NCBI RefSeq assembly: GCF_016863395.1
Contig: NZ_BOOU01000097.1
Location: 1 to 52,548, forward strand
Origin: Sphaerisporangium rufum
GTDB lineage: Bacteria > Actinomycetota > Actinomycetes > Streptosporangiales > Streptosporangiaceae
Length of the DNA: 52,548 bases
Reading direction: 5' to 3'
Under the pieces are notes generated by a model. It did no database searches. It was not told where the DNA came from and worked only from the letters and a program-made list of their open reading frames with translations. Of this stretch, positions 33,532-41,655 are shown in pieces; position 1 is the first letter of the stretch, and each line of letters starts with the position of its first letter. The translations under genes and the position numbers were made by a program.

Positions 33532-34944
33532 ATGGGGCATCTGCCGTTTCGGCTGCGCCCAGAGTCCATCCGCGGCCGGATCACCCTGCTCACCGTGGCG
33601 GTCACGGTGGCCGTTCTGGTGCCCATGGCGCTCGCGCTCAGCGCGGTGCTGCGCCAGGTCGTCACCGAGTCGGTCTGGCGGGACATGCGGACCGAGGCCA
33701 CGGCGGTGGCCGCCGCGGTCCGGACCACCGGCCGGGTCCCCCCGGCCATCAAGCCGGTCCCGGGCGTCGAGCTGATCCAGGTGGTCGCGCCGGACGGGCG
33801 GGTGCTGGCCGCGTCGCCGGCGGCCAGGGGGCGGCCGGCGCTCGGTACGGTCTGGCCCGAGCGCGACGATCCCGTCCAGAACGTGGAGACATGCCCGGCC
33901 GGCGCCGGGTGCCTGCGGCTGTCGGCGGCCCGGGTGACCGGCCAGCCCGACTCGCCGGTCGTGTACGCCGCCCGGCAGGTGACCACTCCGCTGTCCACCG
34001 GCCTGATCACGCCGGTGATCATCGCGCAGTCGGTGGCCCTGGCGGCGCTGGCCGGCTGGGCGACCTGGCGGATCGCCGGCCGGACGCTGCGCCCGGTGGA
34101 GGTCATCCGCACCCAGCTGGCGGAGATCACCTTCCGGGATCTGCACGGCCGGGTGCCCGAACCGGAGGGCGCCGACGAGGTGGCCCGGCTGGCGCGCACC
34201 GTCAACCGCACGCTGGACCGGCTGGAACACTCGGTGCGCGTCCAGCGCCAGTTCGCGGTGGACGCCTCCCACGAGCTGCGGACTCCGCTGGCCGGGCTGC
34301 GCCTGGAGCTGGAGGAGGCGCTGATGCATCCGGAGGAGTCCCAGACCCAGACGGTGCTCAAGCAGGCGCTCGGTGATGTGGACCGGCTGCAGCAGATCGT
34401 CTCCGACCTGCTCTACCTGGCCGGGTTCGAGGCCGGGCGCGCCGGGCGGATGGACCGGGTCGACCTGGCCGGACTGGTGCGCGAGGAGGTAGGCCGCCGG
34501 GTCGATCGCATCCCGATCCGCACCCTGCTGGAGCCGGGCGCGACGGTGGACGCGGTGGGCAGCCAGCTGTCGAGGGTCCTGGCGAACCTTCTGGACAACG
34601 CGCAGCGGCACGCCCGCGGCCTGGTGCAGGTCGAAGTGTGCCGGGACGGCGACCAGGCCCTGCTCGCGGTGACCGACGACGGGGACGGCATTCCGCCGGC
34701 CGACCGGGAGCGGATATTCGAGCGGTTCACCCGGCTCGACACGGCGCGCAGCCGCGACCGCGGCGGCACCGGGCTCGGGTTGGCGATCACGGAGGACGTG
34801 GTGCGCGCGCACTCCGGCTCGGTGCGGGTGGTGGAGGGGTCCGAGGGCGGCGCCAGGTTCGAGGTGCGGCTGCCGCTGGCCGGTGTGATCATGGCCGCCG
34901 AGTGCCCGATCTGGAAGCCGGACGGCCCGCCCGCCGGGCACTGA
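33532..34944 (+). CDS. Membrane sensor histidine kinase (HisKA type), orphan
   Basis: 470 residues. Two membrane helices (about 20-42 and 160-180) flank an extracytoplasmic loop with a CPAGAGC cysteine pair near residues 123-129 that could be disulfide-bonded. HAMP follows to about 235, then HisKA with phospho-acceptor His in VDASHELRTPLAGL near residue 247, and HATPase with N-box LLDNAQRHA and G-boxes DDGDGIP and GGTGLGLAI. All catalytic motifs are intact. There is no adjacent OmpR-type regulator. The neighbouring signalling genes are of other types, so its partner is unknown. Confidence 0.88.
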   Translation: MGHLPFRLRPESIRGRITLLTVAVTVAVLVPMALALSAVLRQVVTESVWRDMRTEATAVAAAVRTTGRVPPAIKPVPGVELIQVVAPDGRVLAASPAARGRPALGTVWPERDDPVQNVETCPAGAGCLRLSAARVTGQPDSPVVYAARQVTTPLSTGLITPVIIAQSVALAALAGWATWRIAGRTLRPVEVIRTQLAEITFRDLHGRVPEPEGADEVARLARTVNRTLDRLEHSVRVQRQFAVDASHELRTPLAGLRLELEEALMHPEESQTQTVLKQALGDVDRLQQIVSDLLYLAGFEAGRAGRMDRVDLAGLVREEVGRRVDRIPIRTLLEPGATVDAVGSQLSRVLANLLDNAQRHARGLVQVEVCRDGDQALLAVTDDGDGIPPADRERIFERFTRLDTARSRDRGGTGLGLAITEDVVRAHSGSVRVVEGSEGGARFEVRLPLAGVIMAAECPIWKPDGPPAGH

Positions 34945-34956
34945 CCGGGCCCGCGG

Positions 34957-35736
34957 TCACCGGCCGGCGGCGAGCACCGCGGCCGGTTCCTGGCCGGCGG
35001 CCTCCGCCGAGAAAGGGAGGCGCAGCACGAACGCGGTGGGCGCCACCGGACGGTCCTCGACGCCGAGGGTGCCGTGGTGGGCCTGGGCGATGTCGCGGGC
35101 GATGGCCAGGCCCAGCCCGGTGCCCCCGCGGTCGCGGCTGCGCGCGGTGTCGAGCCGGGTGAACGGCTCGAAGATCCGCTCACGGTCGGCCAGGGCGATC
35201 GCCTCGCCGTCGTTGGCCACCACCAGCTCGGCGGCGGGGCCCTGGCGGCGGACCTCGAGGCGCACCGTGTGCTCGGCGTGCCGCTGGGCGTTGTCAAGGA
35301 GCCCGTCGAGCAGGCGTTCCAGCTGGGGGCGCTGCCCCTGCACCCACACGTCCGGGTCCAGCCGCAACTGGACGCGGTGCCGGTCGCCGCGCGCGCACAG
35401 CCGGGACTGCACCAGTTCCCCCAGATCCACCGGTTCGGCGGCCACCTGGGTGCCGGCCCGCAGCCGGGCGAGCAGCAGCAGGTCGGTGACGATCGACTGC
35501 AACCGGCTCACGTCCCGCAGCGCGTCGTCCAGCAGGCTGACCAGGTCGGTCTGGTCGGGGTGCAGCTGCGCCTCCTCCAGCTGGGCGCGCAGGCCCGCGA
35601 CAGGAGTGAAGAGCTCATGGGACGCGTCGGCGATGAACTGCCGCTGCTGGTCGAACAGGCACTCCAGCCCGACGCTGTGCGCCGGCCCGCCCTGGCGGGC
35701 GGCCGCGCGCTCGGCTGTGATGTTGGGCTGACACAT
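34957..35736 (-). CDS. Soluble histidine kinase without sensor or membrane segments
   Basis: 259 residues from ATG 35736 (MCQPNITAERAAARQGG). It begins only about 45 residues before the H-box ADASHELFTPVAG, in which the usual Arg after Leu is replaced (HELFTP instead of HELRTP). HATPase follows, but its G1 box reads NDGEA instead of DxGxG. The later part (RLDTARSRDRGGTGLGLAI) is nearly identical to the kinase encoded at 33532, so the two are paralogues facing each other 12 bp apart. Loss of the sensor part suggests a truncated or cytoplasmic input kinase. Divergent from a lone receiver gene. Confidence 0.8.
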   Translation of the reverse strand: MCQPNITAERAAARQGGPAHSVGLECLFDQQRQFIADASHELFTPVAGLRAQLEEAQLHPDQTDLVSLLDDALRDVSRLQSIVTDLLLLARLRAGTQVAAEPVDLGELVQSRLCARGDRHRVQLRLDPDVWVQGQRPQLERLLDGLLDNAQRHAEHTVRLEVRRQGPAAELVVANDGEAIALADRERIFEPFTRLDTARSRDRGGTGLGLAIARDIAQAHHGTLGVEDRPVAPTAFVLRLPFSAEAAGQEPAAVLAAGR

Positions 35737-35965
35737 GGCTCGTACCTCTGTCCTCTGGAGGATCGGGGAAGACCGTGGCGGTGACGGCCCGGCCGGTCGG
35801 CCTTCCTCTCCGGCGAAGAAAGCTACGGGTCCGACGATGCCCGACCCGGAGGCGCCGGTCATCGCGGTCAGCCTCCAACCGGGGGTGAGGGCAGCGGCAC
35901 CCCGGATATGCCCGCTAGCCGGAATGCCGCCAAGGACCCGTGGCTGTGATGCTGGGAGGGTGTCT

Positions 35966-36346
35966 TTGCGGTGCTTGCTGGTGGACGACTGCGACCTGTT
36001 CCTCGCGGCCGCCCGTGACCTGCTCGAACGCGAGCAGATCACCGTCGTGGGGGTGGCCTCCTGCGGCGCCGAGGCGGTGCGGCGGTCGGCGGAGGCCCGG
36101 CCGGACGTGGTCCTGGTGGACGTCAACCTCGGCGCCGAGTCAGGGCTGGAGGTGGCGGGCCGTCTGGCCGGCCCGTCCGGGGACCGGCCCCTGGTCATCC
36201 TCACCTCGACCTACAGCGAGGACGACTTCCACGACGCCATCGTCGGCAGCCGTGCGGTGGCCTTCCTTCCGAAGTCGGAAGTGTCGGGCGGGGCGATCCG
36301 CCGGGCGGTGGCGGCGGCCCGGCCCGGGGCGGGCGCGCGGCCCTGA
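35966..36346 (+). CDS. Single-domain response regulator (receiver only)
   Basis: 126 residues from TTG 35966, chosen because GGGAGG (35954-35959) lies six bases upstream; GTG 35960 would be too close to it. The receiver is complete: acidic pair in LLVDDCD, phospho-acceptor Asp in VVLVDVNLG near residue 50, Thr/Ser in ILTSTYS, and Lys in AFLPKSEV. No output domain follows before the stop. It could act like CheY or as a phosphate relay for the neighbouring soluble kinase, whose gene is divergent. That pairing is inferred from position. Confidence 0.78.
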   Translation: MRCLLVDDCDLFLAAARDLLEREQITVVGVASCGAEAVRRSAEARPDVVLVDVNLGAESGLEVAGRLAGPSGDRPLVILTSTYSEDDFHDAIVGSRAVAFLPKSEVSGGAIRRAVAAARPGAGARP

Positions 36347-36356
36347 GCCGGCCGGA

Positions 36357-37016
36357 TCAGCGGGCGTCGAGGAACGCCAGGACGGCGAGGACCCTACGGT
36401 GGTCGTCCTCGGTCTCCGGCAGCCGCATCCGGCACATGATGCTGCGCACGTGTTTCTCCACGGTGCCCTCGGTGATCCACAGCTGGTGGGCGATGCCCGC
36501 GTTGGAACGTCCCTCGGCCATCAGCGCCAGCACCTCGCGCTCGCGCGGGGTGAGCTGCTCCAGCGGGTCCCCCTTGCGCCGCGCGGCGAACAGCTCGCCG
36601 ACCAGGGCGGGATCGACGATGGATCCGCCCGCGACGAGGCGCTGGACCGTCTCCAGGAACTGGTCGACGCTGATCACCTGGCTCTTCAGGACGTAGCCGA
36701 CCGCGTGCCCGGTGGCCAGCACCTCCATCGCGTGGTCGACCTCCACGTGCGCCGACAGCAGCAGGATGCCGATCTTCGGGAACTTCTCGCGGATGGTCCG
36801 GGCGACCTCGAGCCCCTCGGTGGTGAAGGTGGGCGGCATGCGGATATCGGTGATCACGATGTCCGGTTCGAGCTCGGGCACCAGCCGCAACAGCTCCTCG
36901 CCGTCACCGGCCTGGCAGACGACCTCATATCCCGTCCCGCGCAGCAGGCTTGCGATGCCTTCGCGCAGCAGGACGTCGTCGTCCGCCAGAGCGATCCGGG
37001 TGGTCGCCGTGTCCAA
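36357..37016 (-). CDS. NarL/FixJ-type response regulator
   Basis: 219 residues from TTG 37016 with GAGGGG just upstream; the open frame continues to 37109 but that part is promoter-like. The receiver (about 5-125) has LADDDVLLREG, DIVITDIRMPP with the acceptor Asp, and VGYVLKSQV. The LuxR-type helix-turn-helix is at about 150-215 (LTPREREVLALMAEGRSNAG, then EGTVEKHVRSIMCRM). It is divergent from a HisKA_3 kinase, the standard NarL-type pairing. Confidence 0.87.
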   Translation of the reverse strand: MDTATTRIALADDDVLLREGIASLLRGTGYEVVCQAGDGEELLRLVPELEPDIVITDIRMPPTFTTEGLEVARTIREKFPKIGILLLSAHVEVDHAMEVLATGHAVGYVLKSQVISVDQFLETVQRLVAGGSIVDPALVGELFAARRKGDPLEQLTPREREVLALMAEGRSNAGIAHQLWITEGTVEKHVRSIMCRMRLPETEDDHRRVLAVLAFLDAR

Positions 37017-37138
37017 TGCCCCTCGTCTCCGAGTGATGATGGCGCGGTATGTACCGCACGCGTCAAGCGTATGCCGACAGAACCTTCTGATTTGCCAACA
37101 AAAGCCCAATAGCGCCCCAACAAGCTATATAAACGTTC

Positions 37139-37180
37139 TTATCGATCGATAACGCAATAAAACCGTCAGTACACTGACGG
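37139..37180. promoter_or_regulatory. Two palindromes between narL-type regulator and its kinase
   Basis: TTATCGATCGATAA (37139-37152) is a perfect 14-bp palindrome in AT-rich DNA. CCGTCAGT-AC-ACTGACGG (37163-37180) is a second one that ends one base before the kinase ATG at 37182, covering the ribosome-binding position. Either could bind the NarL regulator, and the second could also fold in RNA and block translation. Confidence 0.55.
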
Positions 37181-37181
37181 A

Positions 37182-38255
37182 ATGTCCGGAAGCCCGCTGG
37201 GAGCAGTCCTGCGCGCGGAGCGGCCCTCGGCCGCGTCGGGGATCGTGGTCGCGCTGGCCTGCCTGGCGGCGGAGACCGCGATCGTTCACGCCATCGTGGT
37301 CTTCGGGCGGGTCGCACCGGCCTCCGCGCCGGCGATCATCTATCTGGCCGGGGTGCTGCTCATGGCGGTCGGCTGGGGCACCGCGGCGGCGACCGCCATG
37401 GCCCTGGCCAGCGCCCTGATCTTCGGCGCGCTGTTCCTGTACCCGGCCGGCGGCCCGGCCGAGTGGGTGATCCTCCCGGTGTTCGTCCTGGTCGCCGTGC
37501 TGACCGGCTCGCTCGCCGGGCACGCCCGTGCCCGCGCGGCCGCCGAACGGGCCGGCCTGGCCGCGTCCCGGGCCCGCATCGTCGCCTCCACCGACGACAC
37601 CCGGCGCCGTATCGAGCGCGACCTGCACGACGGTCCTCAGCAACGGCTCATCGCCCTCGGCCTGGACCTGCGGCGGGCCGCGCTGGAGGTGCCCCCGCAG
37701 ACGCCGGAGCTACGCGAGTGCCTGGAGCGTGCGGCGCGGGGCCTGGCCGAGGTGGCCGAAGAACTGCGGGAGATCTCCCGCGGCCTGCACCCGGCGGTCC
37801 TGTCGGTGAGCGGCCTGGCACCGGCCCTGAAGACGGTGGCCCGGCGCTGCCCGATCCCGGTCCGGCTCGCCCCGCTCGACGGGCTGGACGCGCGGCCGCT
37901 GCCGGAACGCGCCGCGGTGGCGGTCTACCACGTCGTCGCCGAGGCGCTGGCCGACGCCGCCGGGGACGCCGGCGCCTCGGCCGCCGAGGTCGGCGTGCGG
38001 CTGGCCGGTGACCGGGTGCGGGTCACGGTGCACGACGACGGTGCCGGCCACGGCCACACCAGAGGGGCCGGCCTGGTCGCCCTGCGGGACCGGGTGGAGG
38101 CCCTCGGTGGCGAGCTGCGGGTCTGCAGCCCGCCGGGCGGCGGTACCACCCTGGTGGCCGAACTGCCCGCGCGGGACGCCGCGGCGGTCAGCTCTCCGGC
38201 ACGGCCGGCGGGCCCACGGCGTGCGCGGGGTCCCCGGGGTCGGCCAGATCGCTGA
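37182..38255 (+). CDS. NarL-type sensor histidine kinase with altered N-box
   Basis: 357 residues. Four membrane helices in the first 115 residues resemble a DUF4118/KdpD-like membrane domain with no extracellular sensor. HisKA_3 follows with acceptor His in RRIERDLHDGPQQRL near residue 150. In the HATPase part the N-box reads EALADAAGDAG where the family normally has EALTNxxKHA, so the Mg-binding Asn is Asp. The G1 region DDGAGHG and the RGAGLVALRDRVEALGG segment are normal. Kinase activity may be reduced. Its 3' end overlaps the convergent TetR gene by 68 bp. Confidence 0.83.
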   Translation: MSGSPLGAVLRAERPSAASGIVVALACLAAETAIVHAIVVFGRVAPASAPAIIYLAGVLLMAVGWGTAAATAMALASALIFGALFLYPAGGPAEWVILPVFVLVAVLTGSLAGHARARAAAERAGLAASRARIVASTDDTRRRIERDLHDGPQQRLIALGLDLRRAALEVPPQTPELRECLERAARGLAEVAEELREISRGLHPAVLSVSGLAPALKTVARRCPIPVRLAPLDGLDARPLPERAAVAVYHVVAEALADAAGDAGASAAEVGVRLAGDRVRVTVHDDGAGHGHTRGAGLVALRDRVEALGGELRVCSPPGGGTTLVAELPARDAAAVSSPARPAGPRRARGPRGRPDR

Positions 38256-38889
38256 GCCGCGCCTCGGACGCGCGCACCGACCGGGTCGCCGGTTCCAGCA
38301 GGTCCCCCACCCCGACCATCAGGCCGGTCAGCTGCGCCTCGAACACCCGGGGCGCGTCGCACGGCTCGATCAGGTAGTCGCCGAGCTCCAGGGTGACCAG
38401 CCCGTGGATGGCGGTCCACAGCTGGTGGGCGACCAGCTCGGGGTCGCCGGTGCGAAACCGCCCGGCGGCGATGCAGCGGGCAGCGCACTGCACCACCGTG
38501 CTCAGCGTGAACCGGCCGTACTGGCGGTCCTCGGCGGTGAGCGAGAAGCCGCCCAGCGACGCCCCGCCGAACATCACGGCGTACAGATGGGGATTGGTCA
38601 CCGCGTTGTGGCGGTAGGCCCGGCCGAACAGCGCCATGTCGGCGACCGGGTCCGCGGTCTGCTCCACCCGCGCGAAGTAGGCCTCCAGGCGGGCGAACCC
38701 CTCGTACACCATCTGCCGCACCAGCCCGCTCATGCCGCCGAAGTTGGTGTAGACGGCCATGGTCGAGGTGCCCGCCTCGGCGGCGATGCGCCGGGCCGAC
38801 AGCGCCGCCGGGCCCTCGTCGGCGAGCAGCCGGGCCGCGATGTCCACCAGGGTGGACCTGGCCTGCGGATTCGATCGGCGTGGACTCAT
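38188..38889 (-). CDS. TetR-family regulator with WHG-type C-terminal domain
   Basis: 233 residues from ATG 38889 (MSPRRSNPQARSTLVDIAAR); upstream in-frame codons lie in the operator region. The helix-turn-helix is at about 15-58 (GPAALSARRIAAEAGTSTMA, then VYTNFGGMSGLVRQM). The C-terminal ligand domain has LWTAIHGLVTLEL near residue 172, the WHG signature. It is divergent from the carotenoid-oxygenase-like gene across two operator copies. Its 3' end overlaps the kinase gene. Confidence 0.87.
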   Translation of the reverse strand: MSPRRSNPQARSTLVDIAARLLADEGPAALSARRIAAEAGTSTMAVYTNFGGMSGLVRQMVYEGFARLEAYFARVEQTADPVADMALFGRAYRHNAVTNPHLYAVMFGGASLGGFSLTAEDRQYGRFTLSTVVQCAARCIAAGRFRTGDPELVAHQLWTAIHGLVTLELGDYLIEPCDAPRVFEAQLTGLMVGVGDLLEPATRSVRASEARLSDLADPGDPAHAVGPPAVPES

Positions 38890-38902
38890 CTTGACAGTAT
38901 GA

Positions 38903-38940
38903 CATAACGGCGTTATGTTGTATTTCATAACGCCGTTATG
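38903..38940. promoter_or_regulatory. Pair of mirror-image TetR operators
   Basis: CATAACGGCGTTATG (38903-38917) and CATAACGCCGTTATG (38926-38940) are each palindromic with a 1-bp centre, and are reverse complements of one another, so the whole 38-bp block is also an inverted repeat with an 8-bp centre. Centres are 23 bp apart. Control of tetR and the divergent gene is expected. Confidence 0.75.
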
Positions 38941-38963
38941 AACGCCGCGCCGGAGGTGCCGCC

Positions 38964-40067
38964 ATGGCCGTCACCCAGCACACCGCCCCTTCCACCGCCC
39001 CCGGCGGCCCGCGGGTGCCGCTGGCCGTCGACGGCACCCTGCCGCCCGCCCTGTCCGGGGTGTTCCTGCAGGCGGTGCCGCACCCCGCCCGGCGCGGCGC
39101 GGACCTGCTGTGCGGAGTGCGCTTCGCCGGCGGCGCCGCCCACCCCTACCGTGCCCCTGGTGGCGCGGCGCCGAGGCCCGCCGTGCCCGCCCGGCCGGCG
39201 AGCGCGGCGCCGCCGGTCCGCGACCCGGCCACCGGCGAGTGGCACACCGTGGTCACCCATCCGGGCCTCGATCTCGCCGAGCACCTGATCCTCGGGCCGG
39301 ACGGGACGCCGCGTGCGGCCCGGCCCGTCGATCTCCACGGCGCTCCGCTGATGCCGGCCGCCGGTCTGACCGGGCGGTTCGTCGTGCTCTTCGACCTGCC
39401 GCTGACCCACCGGCCGGCCGCGGCCCTGCTCGGCGACCCCCTCCCCTACCGATGGGCGGCCGGCCGCCCCGCCCGCGTCGGCCTGCTCCCCCGGCACGGC
39501 GAAGGGCGGGACCCGCGCTGGTTCCCGATCGCGCCCTGCTCGCTGGGCGAGGTGGTCAACGCCTTCGACGACGGCGGGCGGGTGGTGGTCGAGGCGGTGC
39601 GGCACGGCCGCACCGCCGCCGGCACCCCCTGCGGCGCCCCCGCCGTGCATCGCTGGACCCTGGACCCGCGCACCGGGGACGTCCGCGAGCAGGGCGGCGG
39701 CCCGGCCACCGCCACGGCGGTCATCGACCCCCGGCTGGCCGGGCGCCGCCACCAGCTGGTGCTCGGCACCGCCCCCGGCGGCGGGGCCCTGATCGGACAC
39801 GACCGGGCCGCCGGCACCGTCCAGGTACGCGACCTCGGGCCCGGCCGGCTGGCCGGGCGGCCGGTCTTCGTCCCGCGCGGTCCCGCCGAGGGGGACGGCT
39901 GGGTGGTGGTGATGGTGCACGACGCCGCCGAGCGCCGCGCCGCGCTGCTGGTGCTGGACGCCTACCGCCTGGCCGGGCGCCCCGAGGCCGTCGTCCACCT
40001 GCCGGGCCCGCCGCCGGCCGCCGGCCTCGACACCTGGACCGCGTGGCAGGCCGGCGCTGAACGATGA
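38964..40067 (+). CDS. Carotenoid-oxygenase-family protein that lacks all four iron-binding histidines
   Basis: 367 residues, about 100 shorter than active members. Family landmarks are clear: LPPALSGVFLQ at the start, FVVLFDLPLTH near 138, PYRWAAGRPARVGLLPRHG, RWFPIAPCSLGEVVNAFDDG near 192-211, DGWVVVMVHD near 315, and LVLDAYRLAGRPEAVVHLP at the end. The four His that hold the catalytic iron are missing: AHP-x-x-DP reads APPVRDP, MMHDF reads LMPAA, CxxFHxxNAxD has Glu in place of His, and the terminal FHGxW segment reads AAGLDTW. A dioxygenase reaction is therefore unlikely. GGAGG precedes the ATG. A non-catalytic or binding role is possible. Confidence 0.75.
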   Translation: MAVTQHTAPSTAPGGPRVPLAVDGTLPPALSGVFLQAVPHPARRGADLLCGVRFAGGAAHPYRAPGGAAPRPAVPARPASAAPPVRDPATGEWHTVVTHPGLDLAEHLILGPDGTPRAARPVDLHGAPLMPAAGLTGRFVVLFDLPLTHRPAAALLGDPLPYRWAAGRPARVGLLPRHGEGRDPRWFPIAPCSLGEVVNAFDDGGRVVVEAVRHGRTAAGTPCGAPAVHRWTLDPRTGDVREQGGGPATATAVIDPRLAGRRHQLVLGTAPGGGALIGHDRAAGTVQVRDLGPGRLAGRPVFVPRGPAEGDGWVVVMVHDAAERRAALLVLDAYRLAGRPEAVVHLPGPPPAAGLDTWTAWQAGAER

Positions 40068-40154
40068 TGTGGCGGCCGGCCGCGCGCCCGGTCGCGAGAC
40101 GCCCGCGCGCCCGCCACGGCGGCCGCCGGACGGACCGTTGATCAGGTGGGCTAC

Positions 40155-40194
40155 GGTGCTCGGGTGCCGGACCTCGCTTCGGCACCCGAGCACC
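40155..40194 (+). terminator. Strong hairpin between the carotenoid-oxygenase-like and hydrolase genes
   Basis: A 15-bp perfect stem (GGTGCTCGGGTGCCG, 40155-40169, with CGGCACCCGAGCACC, 40180-40194) and a 10-base loop. It lies 88 bp after one stop and 46 bp before the next ATG, so it may terminate the first transcript, or act as a leader structure of the second. Confidence 0.6.
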
Positions 40195-40239
40195 AACCGG
40201 CCGGCACGGCCGGCGTCACGAACGTCAAGGGGGGCCGCC

Positions 40240-41079
40240 ATGCCCGAGCTGGAACTGTCGGCGGGAACCATCGACTACCAGGACACCGGCGGCACCGGCC
40301 CGGTGGTCGTGCTCCTGCACGGCGTCGCGATGAACGGTTCGCTGTGGCGGCACGTCGTCGCCGGGCTCCGGGAGGACCACCGCTGCGTCGTCCCCACCCT
40401 CCCGCTCGGCGGGCACCGGCGTCCGATGCGCCCGGACGCCGACCTGTCCATCCTCGGCGTCGCCCGGCTGGTGGCCGAGCTGCTCGAACGGCTCGACCTG
40501 GACGACGTCACGCTGGTGCTCAACGACTGGGGCGGGGCGCAGAGCCTGGTCGCCGACGGCCGCGCGGACCGCGTCGGCCGGCTCGTCCTGACCTCCTGCG
40601 AGGCGTTCGACAACTACCCGCCCGGCCTGCCCGGCCGTAACCTGGTCGCCTCGGCCAGGCTGCCCGGCGGCCTGGCCCTGGCCTTCAACCTGCTCCGCGT
40701 GAAGCCCATGCGCAGGCTCCCGATGACCTGGGGCTGGATGAGCAGGCGGCCGGTGCCCGCCGAGATCATGGACGCCTGGTTCCACCCCGTGCTCACCTCC
40801 GCCGAGATCCGCCGCGACCTGCGGAAGTACGTCCTCAGCACCCCACCGAAGCCCGTACTGCTCGCCTGGTCGGAGGCGCTTCGCACCTTCGACCGCCCCG
40901 CCCTGGTCGCGTGGGCGGCCGAGGACCGGGTGATGCCGCCAGATCACGCCCACCGGCTTGCCGAGCTGCTGCCGCAGGCCAGGCTCGTCGAGATCGCCGA
41001 CAGCTACACCTTGATCCCTGAGGACCAGCCCGCCGTCCTCACCGCCCACCTGCGCGACTTCCTCCGCGGCCGGCCGTGA
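40240..41079 (+). CDS. Alpha/beta hydrolase, haloalkane-dehalogenase-like, with Asp nucleophile
   Basis: 279 residues from ATG 40240, with AAGGGGGG upstream. The oxyanion-type HGVAMNGSLW is near residue 27, and the nucleophile elbow VLNDWGGAQ near 91-99 carries Asp, as in haloalkane dehalogenases and epoxide hydrolases. Where these enzymes have the catalytic His, the sequence reads IADSYTLIPEDQP, with no His. The usual two-step hydrolysis would need it, so activity is uncertain. The cap domain (about 125-210) is helical. It may be a separate transcript from the gene before it. Confidence 0.75.
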   Translation: MPELELSAGTIDYQDTGGTGPVVVLLHGVAMNGSLWRHVVAGLREDHRCVVPTLPLGGHRRPMRPDADLSILGVARLVAELLERLDLDDVTLVLNDWGGAQSLVADGRADRVGRLVLTSCEAFDNYPPGLPGRNLVASARLPGGLALAFNLLRVKPMRRLPMTWGWMSRRPVPAEIMDAWFHPVLTSAEIRRDLRKYVLSTPPKPVLLAWSEALRTFDRPALVAWAAEDRVMPPDHAHRLAELLPQARLVEIADSYTLIPEDQPAVLTAHLRDFLRGRP

Positions 41080-41252
41080 GGTGGCCGTGAGGCGGCCGTG
41101 AGGCGGCCGATGCCACCGGCCGCCCGTTCACCGGCGACCTCGGTGGCGGACGGTCCGCCCGCCTTCCGGTCGCCGTAGCGATCCCGCGCACCGAGGCGGC
41201 GGCGGGGGTACGGTGGCGGGCGATACCCGACCACCGCCGGCCAGGAGGAGAC

Positions 41253-41618
41253 GTGCGCAGCAGGCTGCCCGCCGTCCTGGTCCTGCTGCTTTCGATCCTC
41301 CTGCCGGGTCCCGTGCCCGGCGGCGGCCATCCGGCCCGGCCGGCACCGGCCGTCATCGCCGAGTCCGGCGCCGCCGCGCCGGCCGGCGCGTGGGGCGGCC
41401 CCGCCGCACACGCCGGCCACGACGCGATCCTGCCGCGGCTGCACTCCGCCGCCGGGGCGACCGCGATCCCGACGTGGCCGGCCGTCCCGCCGGCCGCCAC
41501 CGGGCCCGCTCCGCACGCGGGCCGGTCCTTCACGATCACCTCCGGGCCGTGCGCCCGCAGACCGTGCCCGGCCGCCCGCCCGGCCCCGGCACGAGCGCCA
41601 CCCTCCACGACGCGCTGA
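41253..41618 (+). CDS. Small Pro/Ala-rich secreted protein of unknown function
   Basis: 121 residues from GTG 41253, preceded by AGGAGGAG (41241-41248). The first 25 residues (MRSRLPAVLVLLLSILLPGP) make a plausible signal peptide. The rest is rich in Pro, Ala and Gly with no known domain, with several His (GGHP, AHAGHDA, PHAG) and one Cys pair (CARRPC) near the C-terminus. It ends 37 bp before the secDF start and is likely on the same transcript. A link to protein export is only positional. Confidence 0.55.
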   Translation: MRSRLPAVLVLLLSILLPGPVPGGGHPARPAPAVIAESGAAAPAGAWGGPAAHAGHDAILPRLHSAAGATAIPTWPAVPPAATGPAPHAGRSFTITSGPCARRPCPAARPAPARAPPSTTR

Positions 41619-41655
41619 CGTCCCTTTTCTTCTGCGACAGCCCGTGGAGGCTTTC

